From an uncultured Bacteroidota bacterium (GTDB lineage: Bacteria > Bacteroidota > Bacteroidia > Flavobacteriales > Flavobacteriaceae): a stretch of DNA of 13,475 nucleotides. The position numbers were made by a program, and so were the translations under genes. Position 1 is the first letter of the stretch, and each line of letters opens with the position of its first letter. The notes below the pieces were generated by a model, which was not told the origin of the DNA, ran no database searches, and saw nothing but the letters and a program-made list of their open reading frames with translations. Positions 1 through 7,076 of this stretch are shown here, piece after piece. The stretch lies in contig CABYCA010000017.1 in the NCBI GenBank assembly GCA_902517365.1, positions 1 to 13,475 on the forward strand. Direction: 5' to 3'.

Positions 1-292
1 AGTCCCCGTTCTTGAAGATTTTAAAAGAGCGATTTCACTTGAGGGTTCAGATTCTGATGATGATGGAATTAACCTTATTTATAATAAATTCAATGAAACT
101 TTAAAAAATCAAGGACTAATAGAGGTTGAAGTTAATATTGGAGATATATTTGATACTGAAATCCATGAGGCTATCAGTCAAATTCCTGCTCAGAAGGATA
201 GTCAAAAAGGTAAAATCATAGATATAATACAAGGTGGCTACAAAATAGGGGATAATATAATCACATATCCAAAAGTAGTAGTTGCTCAATAA
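1..292 (+). CDS. grpE: GrpE, nucleotide exchange factor of DnaK (3' part only)
   Basis: The reading frame is open from the left edge (first full codon at base 2) to TAA at 290-292, giving the last 96 residues. It begins VPVLEDFKRAI, the start of the GrpE beta-domain region. It then shows GINLIYNKF, a GLIEVEV stretch, and the family's signature FDTEIHEAISQIPAQ followed by KGKIIDIIQGGYKIGDNII and YPKVVVAQ at the end. GrpE is a cytoplasmic dimer that drives ADP release from DnaK and so resets the Hsp70 cycle. The N-terminal coiled-coil half lies outside the window. dnaJ starts 7 bases after the stop, the usual grpE-dnaJ pairing, so the two are almost certainly co-transcribed. The identity rests on strong motif recall, and the fragment shows no sign of damage. 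Confidence 0.95.
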   Translation, partial: VPVLEDFKRAISLEGSDSDDDGINLIYNKFNETLKNQGLIEVEVNIGDIFDTEIHEAISQIPAQKDSQKGKIIDIIQGGYKIGDNIITYPKVVVAQ

Positions 293-299
293 ATAAACA

Positions 300-1412
300 A
301 TGAAAGAAGATTATTATGAAATATTAGGAGTGTCTAAATCAGCCTCATCATCTGAAATAAAAAAGGCTTACAGGAAAAAAGCAATTCAATATCATCCAGA
401 TAAAAATCCTGGTGATAAAACTGCAGAAGCTAATTTTAAAAAAGCTGCAGAAGCTTATGAAGTGCTTAGTGATCCAAATAAAAAATCAAAATATGATCAA
501 TTTGGTCATAGTGCTTTTGATGGTGCTGGCGGTTTTGGAAGTGGTGGAATGAATATGGATGATATCTTTAGTCAATTTGGCGACATTTTTGGAAGTGCTT
601 TTGGTTCATCTTTTGGTGGTTTTGGAGGAGGTGGTCAGAGAGTTTCTAAAGGTTCTAACCTAAGAATAAGAGTTAAATTAACTTTAGATGAGATAATTAA
701 TGGGGTTGATAAAAAAATTAAAGTTAAACGTAAAGTTTTATCCCCAGATTCTAAATTTGCAACATGTAATACATGTAATGGAACAGGTCAAGTAACAAGA
801 GTTACAAACACAATTCTTGGAAGAATGCAGTCATCATCAGTTTGTCCTTCATGTGGAGGTTCTGGTCAAACAATACTATCAAAGGGTGCAGGAACTGACT
901 CTAATGGGATGCTCAATTCCGAAGAAACAGTTTCAATTAATATTCCTGCAGGTGTCGAAGAAGGCATGCAACTTAAGATTTCTGGCAAAGGAAATGATTC
1001 AAATAATCCAAACGGTATATCAGGTGATCTCCTGGTTTTGATTGAAGAATCATCGGATAATAACTTTACTAGAGAAGGAAAACATCTTCATTATGATTTA
1101 TACATAAGCATATCTGAAGCTACACTTGGTGTTTCAAAAGATATTCATCTTATCGATGGTAAAGTTAGGATTAAACTCGAATCAGGTATTCAATCAGGTA
1201 AAACTCTTAGGCTTAGAAATAAAGGTATTCCTGACTTAAATGGTTATTCTAAGGGTGACCTTCTTGTACATGTAAATATCTGGACACCCAAAACTTTGAA
1301 TAAAAAACAAAAAGATTTTTTCAAAGAAATGTTAGATGATGATAATTTTAAACCAAATCCTAATAAAACTGACAAGTCCTTTTTTGAAAAAGTACGAGAC
1401 ATGTTTGCATAA
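300..1412 (+). CDS. dnaJ: DnaJ (Hsp40) co-chaperone, form with a single zinc centre
   Basis: This 370-residue class A-like J protein delivers unfolded clients to DnaK and stimulates its ATPase in the cytoplasm. The J domain covers residues 1-70 with HPD at 32-34. A Gly/Phe-rich linker at about 72-113 contains [13 protein letters not shown]. Substrate-binding beta domain I follows from about 118, interrupted by a zinc-finger insert (about 145-200), and beta domain II plus the dimer end follow from about 255. The insert has only two CxxCxGxG repeats, C156/C159 and C182/C185. The canonical protein has four, and the matching context ([15 protein letters not shown] between them) identifies these as repeats 2 and 3, i.e. 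zinc centre 2. Repeats 1 and 4 are absent. The start is supported by the standard [11 protein letters not shown] beginning and the 7-base gap after grpE. No Shine-Dalgarno sequence is visible, only A-rich sequence. Confidence 0.96.
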   Translation: MKEDYYEILGVSKSASSSEIKKAYRKKAIQYHPDKNPGDKTAEANFKKAAEAYEVLSDPNKKSKYDQFGHSAFDGAGGFGSGGMNMDDIFSQFGDIFGSAFGSSFGGFGGGGQRVSKGSNLRIRVKLTLDEIINGVDKKIKVKRKVLSPDSKFATCNTCNGTGQVTRVTNTILGRMQSSSVCPSCGGSGQTILSKGAGTDSNGMLNSEETVSINIPAGVEEGMQLKISGKGNDSNNPNGISGDLLVLIEESSDNNFTREGKHLHYDLYISISEATLGVSKDIHLIDGKVRIKLESGIQSGKTLRLRNKGIPDLNGYSKGDLLVHVNIWTPKTLNKKQKDFFKEMLDDDNFKPNPNKTDKSFFEKVRDMFA

Positions 1413-1446
1413 ATAATTTTATCTTAGATTCGCTAATTAACTTTAA

Positions 1447-2613
1447 ATGAGTAAAATCCTTATAATTGAAGATGAGGAGCCAATAAGAAGAGTGCTGGTA
1501 AGAATACTAGCAGATGAAGACTCTGGCTTTGAAATTCAAGAAGCATCAGATGGAAAAAAAGGTATAGACCTAATTAAAAAAGAATCTTTTGATCTAGTTC
1601 TATGTGATATAAAAATGCCTAAAATTGATGGTATAGAATTACTTCAAAGAACTAGGAAAACTAATACTTCATTACCATTCATTATGCTTACGGGTCATGG
1701 AAATATTGAGACTGCAGTTGAATCAATGAAACTTGGAGCCTATGATTTTATTTCTAAACCTCCTGATTTAAACAGACTTATTAATTCAGTCAGAAATGCA
1801 CTTGAAAAGAAGGAGTTAGTTACTGAAAATAAAATACTTAGACAAAAAGTTGCAAAAAAATATGAGATTATTGGTAAATCCAAACCTATTATGGTCGTTC
1901 ATTCAATGGTTGACAAAGTTGCTAAGACAGAGGCAAGAGTCCTAATTACTGGTGAGAGTGGAACAGGTAAAGAGCTTGTTGCTCATAATATTCATGAAAG
2001 AAGTGGTAGAAATAAATCCCCATTTATTGAAGTAAATTGTGCTGCAATACCATCTGAACTTATTGAAAGTGAGTTGTTTGGTCATTTAAAAGGTTCATTT
2101 ACATCTGCTGTAAAAGATAGACAAGGTAAGTTTGAAGCTGCTAATAATGGAACCTTATTTCTTGATGAAATAGGTGATATGAGCCTTGCTGCACAAGCAA
2201 AGGTTTTAAGGGCATTAGAAGAAAATAAGATTCAAAGAGTTGGAAGTCAAAAAGATATATCTGTTGATGTAAGAGTAATAGCAGCGACAAATAAGGATCT
2301 GAAAAAAGAAATAGAAAATGGTAATTTTAGAGAAGACTTATACCATCGATTAGCAGTTATTCTTATAGAGGTTCCTGAGCTTAGTAAAAGAAAATCTGAT
2401 ATCCCTATCCTAGTTTCTTATTTTTCTAAATTAATTTCTAAAGAGCAAGGAATAGAAACGAAAGATTTTAATAAAGATTCTCTAAAATTATTAGAAGAAT
2501 ATAATTGGTCAGGAAATGTAAGAGAGCTTAGAAATGTTATTGAAAGATTAATTATACTTGGTGGTAACCCAATTACAAAGGAGGATATAAATCTTTTTGC
2601 TTCAAAAAAATAA
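1447..2613 (+). CDS. NtrC-like response regulator (receiver + AAA+ sigma-54 activator domain, no DNA-binding domain)
   Basis: The protein has 388 residues. A receiver domain at about 1-120 has acidic E8-D9, phospho-acceptor D54, T82 and K104. The AAA+ domain at about 140-380 has Walker A GESGTGKE (169-176), Walker B LFLDEIGDM (237-245), sensor I AATN (279-282), the FREDLYHRL arginine region (294-302) and sensor II GNVRELRN (356-363). The sigma-54 contact loop reads GSFTSA (216-221) instead of GAFTGA. The protein ends FASKK just after the AAA+ lid, so the Fis-type helix-turn-helix of about 60-80 residues is missing. The next gene begins 6 bases after the stop, leaving no room for a detached remnant. 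No sensor kinase lies nearby, so the input signal is unknown. I recall flavobacterial homologues ending the same way, which suggests a settled form. Whether it works with sigma-54 is uncertain. Confidence 0.88.
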   Translation: MSKILIIEDEEPIRRVLVRILADEDSGFEIQEASDGKKGIDLIKKESFDLVLCDIKMPKIDGIELLQRTRKTNTSLPFIMLTGHGNIETAVESMKLGAYDFISKPPDLNRLINSVRNALEKKELVTENKILRQKVAKKYEIIGKSKPIMVVHSMVDKVAKTEARVLITGESGTGKELVAHNIHERSGRNKSPFIEVNCAAIPSELIESELFGHLKGSFTSAVKDRQGKFEAANNGTLFLDEIGDMSLAAQAKVLRALEENKIQRVGSQKDISVDVRVIAATNKDLKKEIENGNFREDLYHRLAVILIEVPELSKRKSDIPILVSYFSKLISKEQGIETKDFNKDSLKLLEEYNWSGNVRELRNVIERLIILGGNPITKEDINLFASKK

Positions 2614-2619
2614 ATTTAT

Positions 2620-3999
2620 ATGAAATATTTAATCTATTCTTTAATAGTAATTTTTTCATGTTCTATATACTCTCAGGATTTAAACAACCATTCACAATTC
2701 ATAAAAAAGATATATAATCAGGCTCTATCTAGCGGCGAATCATATGAAAGGCTCGACTATCTTTCTAATCAGATAGGAGGAAGGTTATCTGGCTCAATTA
2801 ATTATGAAAGATCAGTAAAGTGGGGAAAAGAAGAACTTCATACAATTGGACTAGATTCAGTATGGCTTCAACCTGTAATGACTCCAAAATGGGTAAGAGG
2901 TGCGCCTGAATATGCTCATATTGAGTCAAGCCCTGGGAATACAATTTCAGTTCCAATAGCTGCATTAGGTGGTTCAATATCAACACCGTCAATAGGAATC
3001 TCTTCTAATGTAATAGAAGTAAAATCTTTTGATGAATTAAATAATATTGGTAAAGACTCCATAAATGGAAAGATCATCTTTTTTAACCGAAAAATGGATC
3101 CAACTTTAATAAACACTTTCCAATCATACGGCGGAAGTGTTAATCAAAGAACTCAGGGCGCCGCTATAGCTGCTAAACTTGGTGCTACAGGAGTTATAGT
3201 GAGGTCAATGACAACTACATTAGATGATTATCCCCATACTGGTTCTATGTATTATGATGGTTTAACATTAAATGAAAGAATACCTGCAGCTGCTATTAGT
3301 ACGAATGGAGCTGAGCTTTTAAGTTCAATGTTATCACTCAATCCTAATATTAAATTCTTTTTTAGACAAAACTCCAAAAATTTTCCAGATGTACTTTCTT
3401 ATAATGTAATTGGTCAAATAGATGGTTCAGAAAGATCAGATGAGATCATTGTCGTAGGAGGACATTTAGATTCATGGGACCTAGGAGATGGAAGTCATGA
3501 TGATGGAGCGGGGATAGTTCAATCAATGGAAGTTTTAAGAATTTTAAAAATTTTAAATTATAAACCTAAAAGAACTATCAGAGTTGTATTATTTGCAAAT
3601 GAAGAAAATGGATTAAGAGGTGGAAATAAGTATGCAGAGCTCGCAAAAAAAAATAATGAATCTCACTTCTTTGCATTAGAATCTGATGCTGGTGGATTCA
3701 CTCCAAGAGGTTTTAGTTTTGATACATCAGAGAGCGAATTTAATAGTCTTAAAGAACTTGAAGAATTATTTAATCAATATGGGATTGATAATTTCATTAT
3801 TGGAGGTAGTGGCGCAGATATTAGCCCCTTAAAAGATGGTAAAGTTATTCTTGCAGGTTTGAGACCAGATCCACAAAGATACTTTGATTATCATCATGCC
3901 GCATCTGATACATTTGATAAAATTAATAAACGAGAGTTAGAATTAGGGGCTGCAGCAATGACAGCATTAGTTTATCTATTAGATAATTATAAACTTTAA
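2620..3999 (+). CDS. Secreted M28-family zinc metallopeptidase with PA domain (carboxypeptidase Q-like)
   Basis: The protein has 459 residues. A signal peptide covers about 1-18, with likely cleavage before Q19 (YS/QD). An N-terminal segment is followed by a PA-type insert at about 130-235, which includes GAAIAAKLGATGVIV. The M28 catalytic domain runs from about 260 to the end. Predicted zinc ligands are H282 (GGHLDSWD), bridging D294 (HDDGAG), E329 (NEENG), D356 (ESDAGG) and H426 (DYHHAASDT), with E328 as the general base. All the catalytic positions are present. The order and spacing resemble the carboxypeptidase Q/plasma glutamate carboxypeptidase group, which trims peptides outside the cytoplasm. 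Substrate and endo/exo specificity cannot be read from sequence. A weak lipobox-like IFSC (11-14) makes a lipoprotein possible but less likely. No type IX secretion tail is present. The start lies 6 bases after the regulator gene. Confidence 0.9.
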   Translation: MKYLIYSLIVIFSCSIYSQDLNNHSQFIKKIYNQALSSGESYERLDYLSNQIGGRLSGSINYERSVKWGKEELHTIGLDSVWLQPVMTPKWVRGAPEYAHIESSPGNTISVPIAALGGSISTPSIGISSNVIEVKSFDELNNIGKDSINGKIIFFNRKMDPTLINTFQSYGGSVNQRTQGAAIAAKLGATGVIVRSMTTTLDDYPHTGSMYYDGLTLNERIPAAAISTNGAELLSSMLSLNPNIKFFFRQNSKNFPDVLSYNVIGQIDGSERSDEIIVVGGHLDSWDLGDGSHDDGAGIVQSMEVLRILKILNYKPKRTIRVVLFANEENGLRGGNKYAELAKKNNESHFFALESDAGGFTPRGFSFDTSESEFNSLKELEELFNQYGIDNFIIGGSGADISPLKDGKVILAGLRPDPQRYFDYHHAASDTFDKINKRELELGAAAMTALVYLLDNYKL

Positions 4000-4001
4000 A
4001 A

Positions 4002-5393
4002 ATGAACAAAGTACTTAATGAATTTTCTAGGTATACTAGGGAATTTAAGTATAATCTCAAACTTGCTTATCCAGTGATGATTGGTATGCTTGGTCATATT
4101 TTTGTCCAGTTTATCGATAATGTAATGGTAGGACAGCTAGGTACAGCTGAATTAGCTGCAATTTCATTAGGAAACAGCTTTGTCTTCATTGCAATGTCCA
4201 TTGGAATTGGATTTTCTCAAGCAATAACACCATTAATCGCTGAAGCTGATGGTGCAAAAAAAGATAAAGTTATATCAAGTATTTTTGAACATAGTTTTAT
4301 GATTTGTTTAATACTTGGATTAATTCTATTTACAATAGTATTTTTAAACAGAAATCTTTTATATTCTATGAATCAACCAATTGAAGTGGTTGAATTAGCT
4401 TCTCCATATTTGTTTTGGGTATCATTCTCATTAATAACAATAATAACTTTTCAATCATTTAGACAATTTGCTGACGGACTATCATTTACTAAAGCAGCAA
4501 TGTATTCAACGCTTTTAGGAAATGTAATAAATGTAATTTTAAATTTCCTTTTAATTTTTGGGTTGTGGATATTTCCTAAGCTTGGAGTTGAGGGGGCAGC
4601 CATTGGTACACTAATTTCAAGAATTTGTATGTTGACATTTATAATTGTCTATTTAAAACTACATAAAAAGTTGTCTGTATATATAAATAGATTTTTTCCT
4701 TCAAAAGTTCAAATTAAAAGAGTAAAAAAAATTATATACCTAGGCTTACCATCTGCTCTACATAGCTTTTTTGAGGTTGCCTTTTTTATATCTGCAGTAT
4801 GGATGTCTGGAATAATAGGTAAAAACTCTCAAGCTGCAAATCAAATTGCTCTTAACCTAGCTTCTATGACATATATGGTAGCTCTTGGTGTTGGAGTTGC
4901 TGCAATGATAAGAGTTGGAAATCAAAGAGGAATGATGAACTTTATTAAATTAAGAGAAGTTGCCCTATCAACATTACTCTTAATAATAATTGTAGATATA
5001 CTTTTCTGTTTTATATTTTTAATCTTTAATGATTACTTGCCACTACTTTACCTAGACCCCAATAATGCTAATAATCTTACAGATGTTAATGAAGTTATTC
5101 AAATTGCATCAAAGCTTCTAATAATTGCCGGTGTTTTTCAATTATTTGATGGTATTCAAGCTGTAGTGCTTGGTGCTCTTAGAGGTATGCAAGATGTCAA
5201 TATACCTGCTTTTATCATATTCCTGTCATATGGTTTAATTGGATTCCCAACTTCTTATTTTTTAGGTTTTTATACTAGTCTCTCAGTAGTTGGTATATGG
5301 ATAGGTTTAATGATAGGTCTGTTTTCGTCATCTCTGTTCCTATTTCTTAGATTTAACTACCTTTCAAAAAAAACAATAAGACTGAATGATTGA
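4002..5393 (+). CDS. MATE-family multidrug/cation antiporter (NorM type)
   Basis: This is a 463-residue inner-membrane protein with about twelve hydrophobic helices arranged as two related halves split near residue 240 (basic linker QIKRVKK). N-terminal signatures are PVMIGMLGHIFVQFIDNVMVGQLG and AELAAISLGNS, with D39 in helix 1. In the C-terminal half, E258 (HSFFEVAFF) and D383 (LFDGIQAVVLGALRGMQD) match the acidic pair that serves cation coupling in NorM-type transporters. Such proteins exchange Na+ or H+ for cationic drugs, dyes or metabolites. The real substrate here is unknown. Length is normal for the family and no truncation is visible. The gene starts 2 bases after the peptidase stop, and its last 8 bases overlap the start of the PAP2 gene, so translational coupling is likely. 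Confidence 0.93.
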   Translation: MNKVLNEFSRYTREFKYNLKLAYPVMIGMLGHIFVQFIDNVMVGQLGTAELAAISLGNSFVFIAMSIGIGFSQAITPLIAEADGAKKDKVISSIFEHSFMICLILGLILFTIVFLNRNLLYSMNQPIEVVELASPYLFWVSFSLITIITFQSFRQFADGLSFTKAAMYSTLLGNVINVILNFLLIFGLWIFPKLGVEGAAIGTLISRICMLTFIIVYLKLHKKLSVYINRFFPSKVQIKRVKKIIYLGLPSALHSFFEVAFFISAVWMSGIIGKNSQAANQIALNLASMTYMVALGVGVAAMIRVGNQRGMMNFIKLREVALSTLLLIIIVDILFCFIFLIFNDYLPLLYLDPNNANNLTDVNEVIQIASKLLIIAGVFQLFDGIQAVVLGALRGMQDVNIPAFIIFLSYGLIGFPTSYFLGFYTSLSVVGIWIGLMIGLFSSSLFLFLRFNYLSKKTIRLND

Positions 5394-5973
5394 AGAAATA
5401 TTAAAGTTAGACTCTAAATTATTTCTTTACTTAAATAATCTAGGAACTCCGGAATTTGATAGTTTTTGGACATCTCTATCTAAGATCGAAGCAAATATTT
5501 TGATTTATTTATTTTTAATTTGTTTATTCTTTTACGTTCAAAAGATTCGTCCAAAATTTTTAAATGTTTTCTATCTTATTTTTGTGATTGCACTAATGAT
5601 AACTATTACTGATCAAGGAGCAAATCTTTTTAAAGATTCTTTTCAACGCCTAAGACCTTGTTATAACGAATCTATAAAAGACTCTTTAAGACTTGTAAAA
5701 GAGAATTGTGGTGGAAAATATGGCTTTTTTTCAGCACATGCCTCTAACTCATTTTCTTTAGCTATTTTCTTTGGCCTTTTATTCAAAAATAGAATTAGAT
5801 ATATAATTCTAATAACTATAGTATATGCATCACTTATTTCCTACAGTAGAATATATCTAGGTGTTCATTTTCCTATTGATATAATTATCGGCAGTTCTTT
5901 TGGATTGATTGTAGGATTTACTATGTATTTTTTTGTCTATCTAAAGTTTTTGAAGTTCTTTGATAAAACTTAA
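5386..5973 (+). CDS. PAP2-family membrane phosphatase
   Basis: This is a 195-residue integral membrane protein with about five to six hydrophobic segments. All three parts of the PAP2 phosphatase signature can be placed. Motif 1, KxxxxxxRP, is K83 to R90-P91. Motif 2 is FSAH at 115-118, a variant of PSGH with H118 kept. Motif 3, SRxxxxxHxxxD, has S154-R155, H161 and D165. Family members remove phosphate from lipid pyrophosphates such as undecaprenyl pyrophosphate, from phosphatidic acid, or from phosphatidylglycerol phosphate. The sequence alone does not choose between these. Recycling of a polyprenyl carrier would fit its location in the membrane. The ATG lies inside the end of the MATE gene (8-base overlap), supporting coupled expression. 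The 3' end overlaps the oppositely directed glycosyltransferase gene by 33 bases. Confidence 0.88.
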   Translation: MIEEILKLDSKLFLYLNNLGTPEFDSFWTSLSKIEANILIYLFLICLFFYVQKIRPKFLNVFYLIFVIALMITITDQGANLFKDSFQRLRPCYNESIKDSLRLVKENCGGKYGFFSAHASNSFSLAIFFGLLFKNRIRYIILITIVYASLISYSRIYLGVHFPIDIIIGSSFGLIVGFTMYFFVYLKFLKFFDKT

Positions 5974-7062
5974 CCAAGAGTATTTTTCTTTTGAATTTTT
6001 AATATTTATTCTGTAATGTTTATTTCTTTCTTCTTCTAAAGATTCTAATATTACAGTTGATAGATTCTCAGGGGTCTTTTCAAAACTTGCACCACTGTCA
6101 TCTCTAAGAATAATTTCTTTTAAACCATTAATATTAGAAACAACAGAGGGAGTTTCATAAAAATAACATAAAGGAGTAATTCCACTTTGACTAGCTTTAA
6201 TATAAGGTTGAATTATTAAGTCACTAGCACATATATAATCTCTAATCATCCTAGAGTCTAAAAACTTATTATTTATAATAATTTTATCATTTAAATCAAG
6301 GTCTTTTATTAGATTTAAATACTTATCTATTGGTTCATAGAATTCTCCTGCAATTATTAGTTTGATGTCATCTCTATTTATTAATTTCATACTCCTTATT
6401 AGAGTCTCTAATCCCTTATATCTTCTAATTAGACCAATAAAACTTATATAAGTAATATCATCGAGTCCTAAATTAACTTTTGCTATTGATTTAATAACTG
6501 GTTTGGGCAGATTTAAATTTATTGGATGAAATAGGGATATTACTTTTTTACTGGTATATTTTTCTATTTGTCTACCAACATTATCTGACAATGAAATAAA
6601 TGAATCGCATGTATTTAAAAAAAGTTTACGAAGTAATTTTTCAAATGGTATGTTTTCATGATTATCCCAATTATCAATTAGTCCAATTACTTTTATTTTC
6701 TTATTTAAGAATATCCTAATAAAAAAATAGGAAAAAATAAGAATTGGGGACCAGTACCTAAGGATTATAGTTTCTGGCATAGTATTATTTACCATATTAG
6801 ATACTCTAATCCAATTAATTGGATTTATAGTGTTAATTAGTCTAGTTATTTTAAAATTTTGATCATATTCATCACTACTATATTGAGATTTTCCAGGGAA
6901 TAGAAAACTAGGATATAAAAGGGAAAAAGTCCAAACTTCTGTAGCAATTCCATAATTGGTTAACTCATTACATAACGAATGTGTTGAATCTGAAATACCA
7001 CCTCTGTATGGATAAGCAGCTGAAAATACTAGGAACTTAATTTTATCTTCCTTTGTATTCAT
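5941..7062 (-). CDS. Glycosyltransferase, GT4-like (GT-B fold)
   Basis: The protein has 373 residues. The N-terminal Rossmann half begins FLVFSAAYPYRGGISDSTHSL, with the GG acceptor-side loop at 21-22. The C-terminal half shows FIGLIRRYKGLETLI, with G210, R213 and K216 in the donor-phosphate pattern GxxRxxKG, then IIAGEFYE (237-243). The donor-site segment reads PYIKASQSGITPLCYFYETP (286-305) and continues to GLKEII. It lacks the common E-x7-E pair and instead has the SQSG form I recall from a Bacteroidota GT4 subgroup with a DN...H/NE..PFEK stretch, seen here at 130-142. Such enzymes transfer a nucleotide-activated sugar to a glycan or lipid, often in surface polysaccharide synthesis. Donor and acceptor are unknown. 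The start lies 14 bases after gltD, so it is probably the last gene of that operon. Its stop lies within the PAP2 coding region. Confidence 0.85.
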   Translation of the reverse strand: MNTKEDKIKFLVFSAAYPYRGGISDSTHSLCNELTNYGIATEVWTFSLLYPSFLFPGKSQYSSDEYDQNFKITRLINTINPINWIRVSNMVNNTMPETIILRYWSPILIFSYFFIRIFLNKKIKVIGLIDNWDNHENIPFEKLLRKLFLNTCDSFISLSDNVGRQIEKYTSKKVISLFHPINLNLPKPVIKSIAKVNLGLDDITYISFIGLIRRYKGLETLIRSMKLINRDDIKLIIAGEFYEPIDKYLNLIKDLDLNDKIIINNKFLDSRMIRDYICASDLIIQPYIKASQSGITPLCYFYETPSVVSNINGLKEIILRDDSGASFEKTPENLSTVILESLEEERNKHYRINIKNSKEKYSWLSFIKELQKL

Positions 7063-7076
7063 ATTTTAAATAACCT

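Noticed and set aside
817..1041. 74-codon open frame inside dnaJ in another frame.
   Set aside because: It is out of frame with dnaJ across its conserved substrate-binding domain and has no supporting start context.
1414..1421. TAATTTTA between dnaJ and the regulator as a possible internal promoter.
   Set aside because: It differs from TAnnTTTG at the last base, and the upstream TTG triplets are at the wrong spacing.
2653..2661. Lipobox-like IFSC making the M28 peptidase a lipoprotein.
   Set aside because: Phenylalanine at -2 is unusual, and the YS/QD site four residues later is a typical signal peptidase I cleavage site for this phylum.
2798..3116. Two minus-strand open frames (64 and 66 codons) inside the peptidase gene.
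   Set aside because: They are antisense to an intact M28 peptidase gene and show no domain.
5944..5971. 7-bp inverted repeat (AAGTTTT / AAAACTT) at the convergent gene ends as a two-way terminator.
   Set aside because: The loop is 14 bases, the stem is weak and inside coding sequence, and no T run follows directly on either strand.
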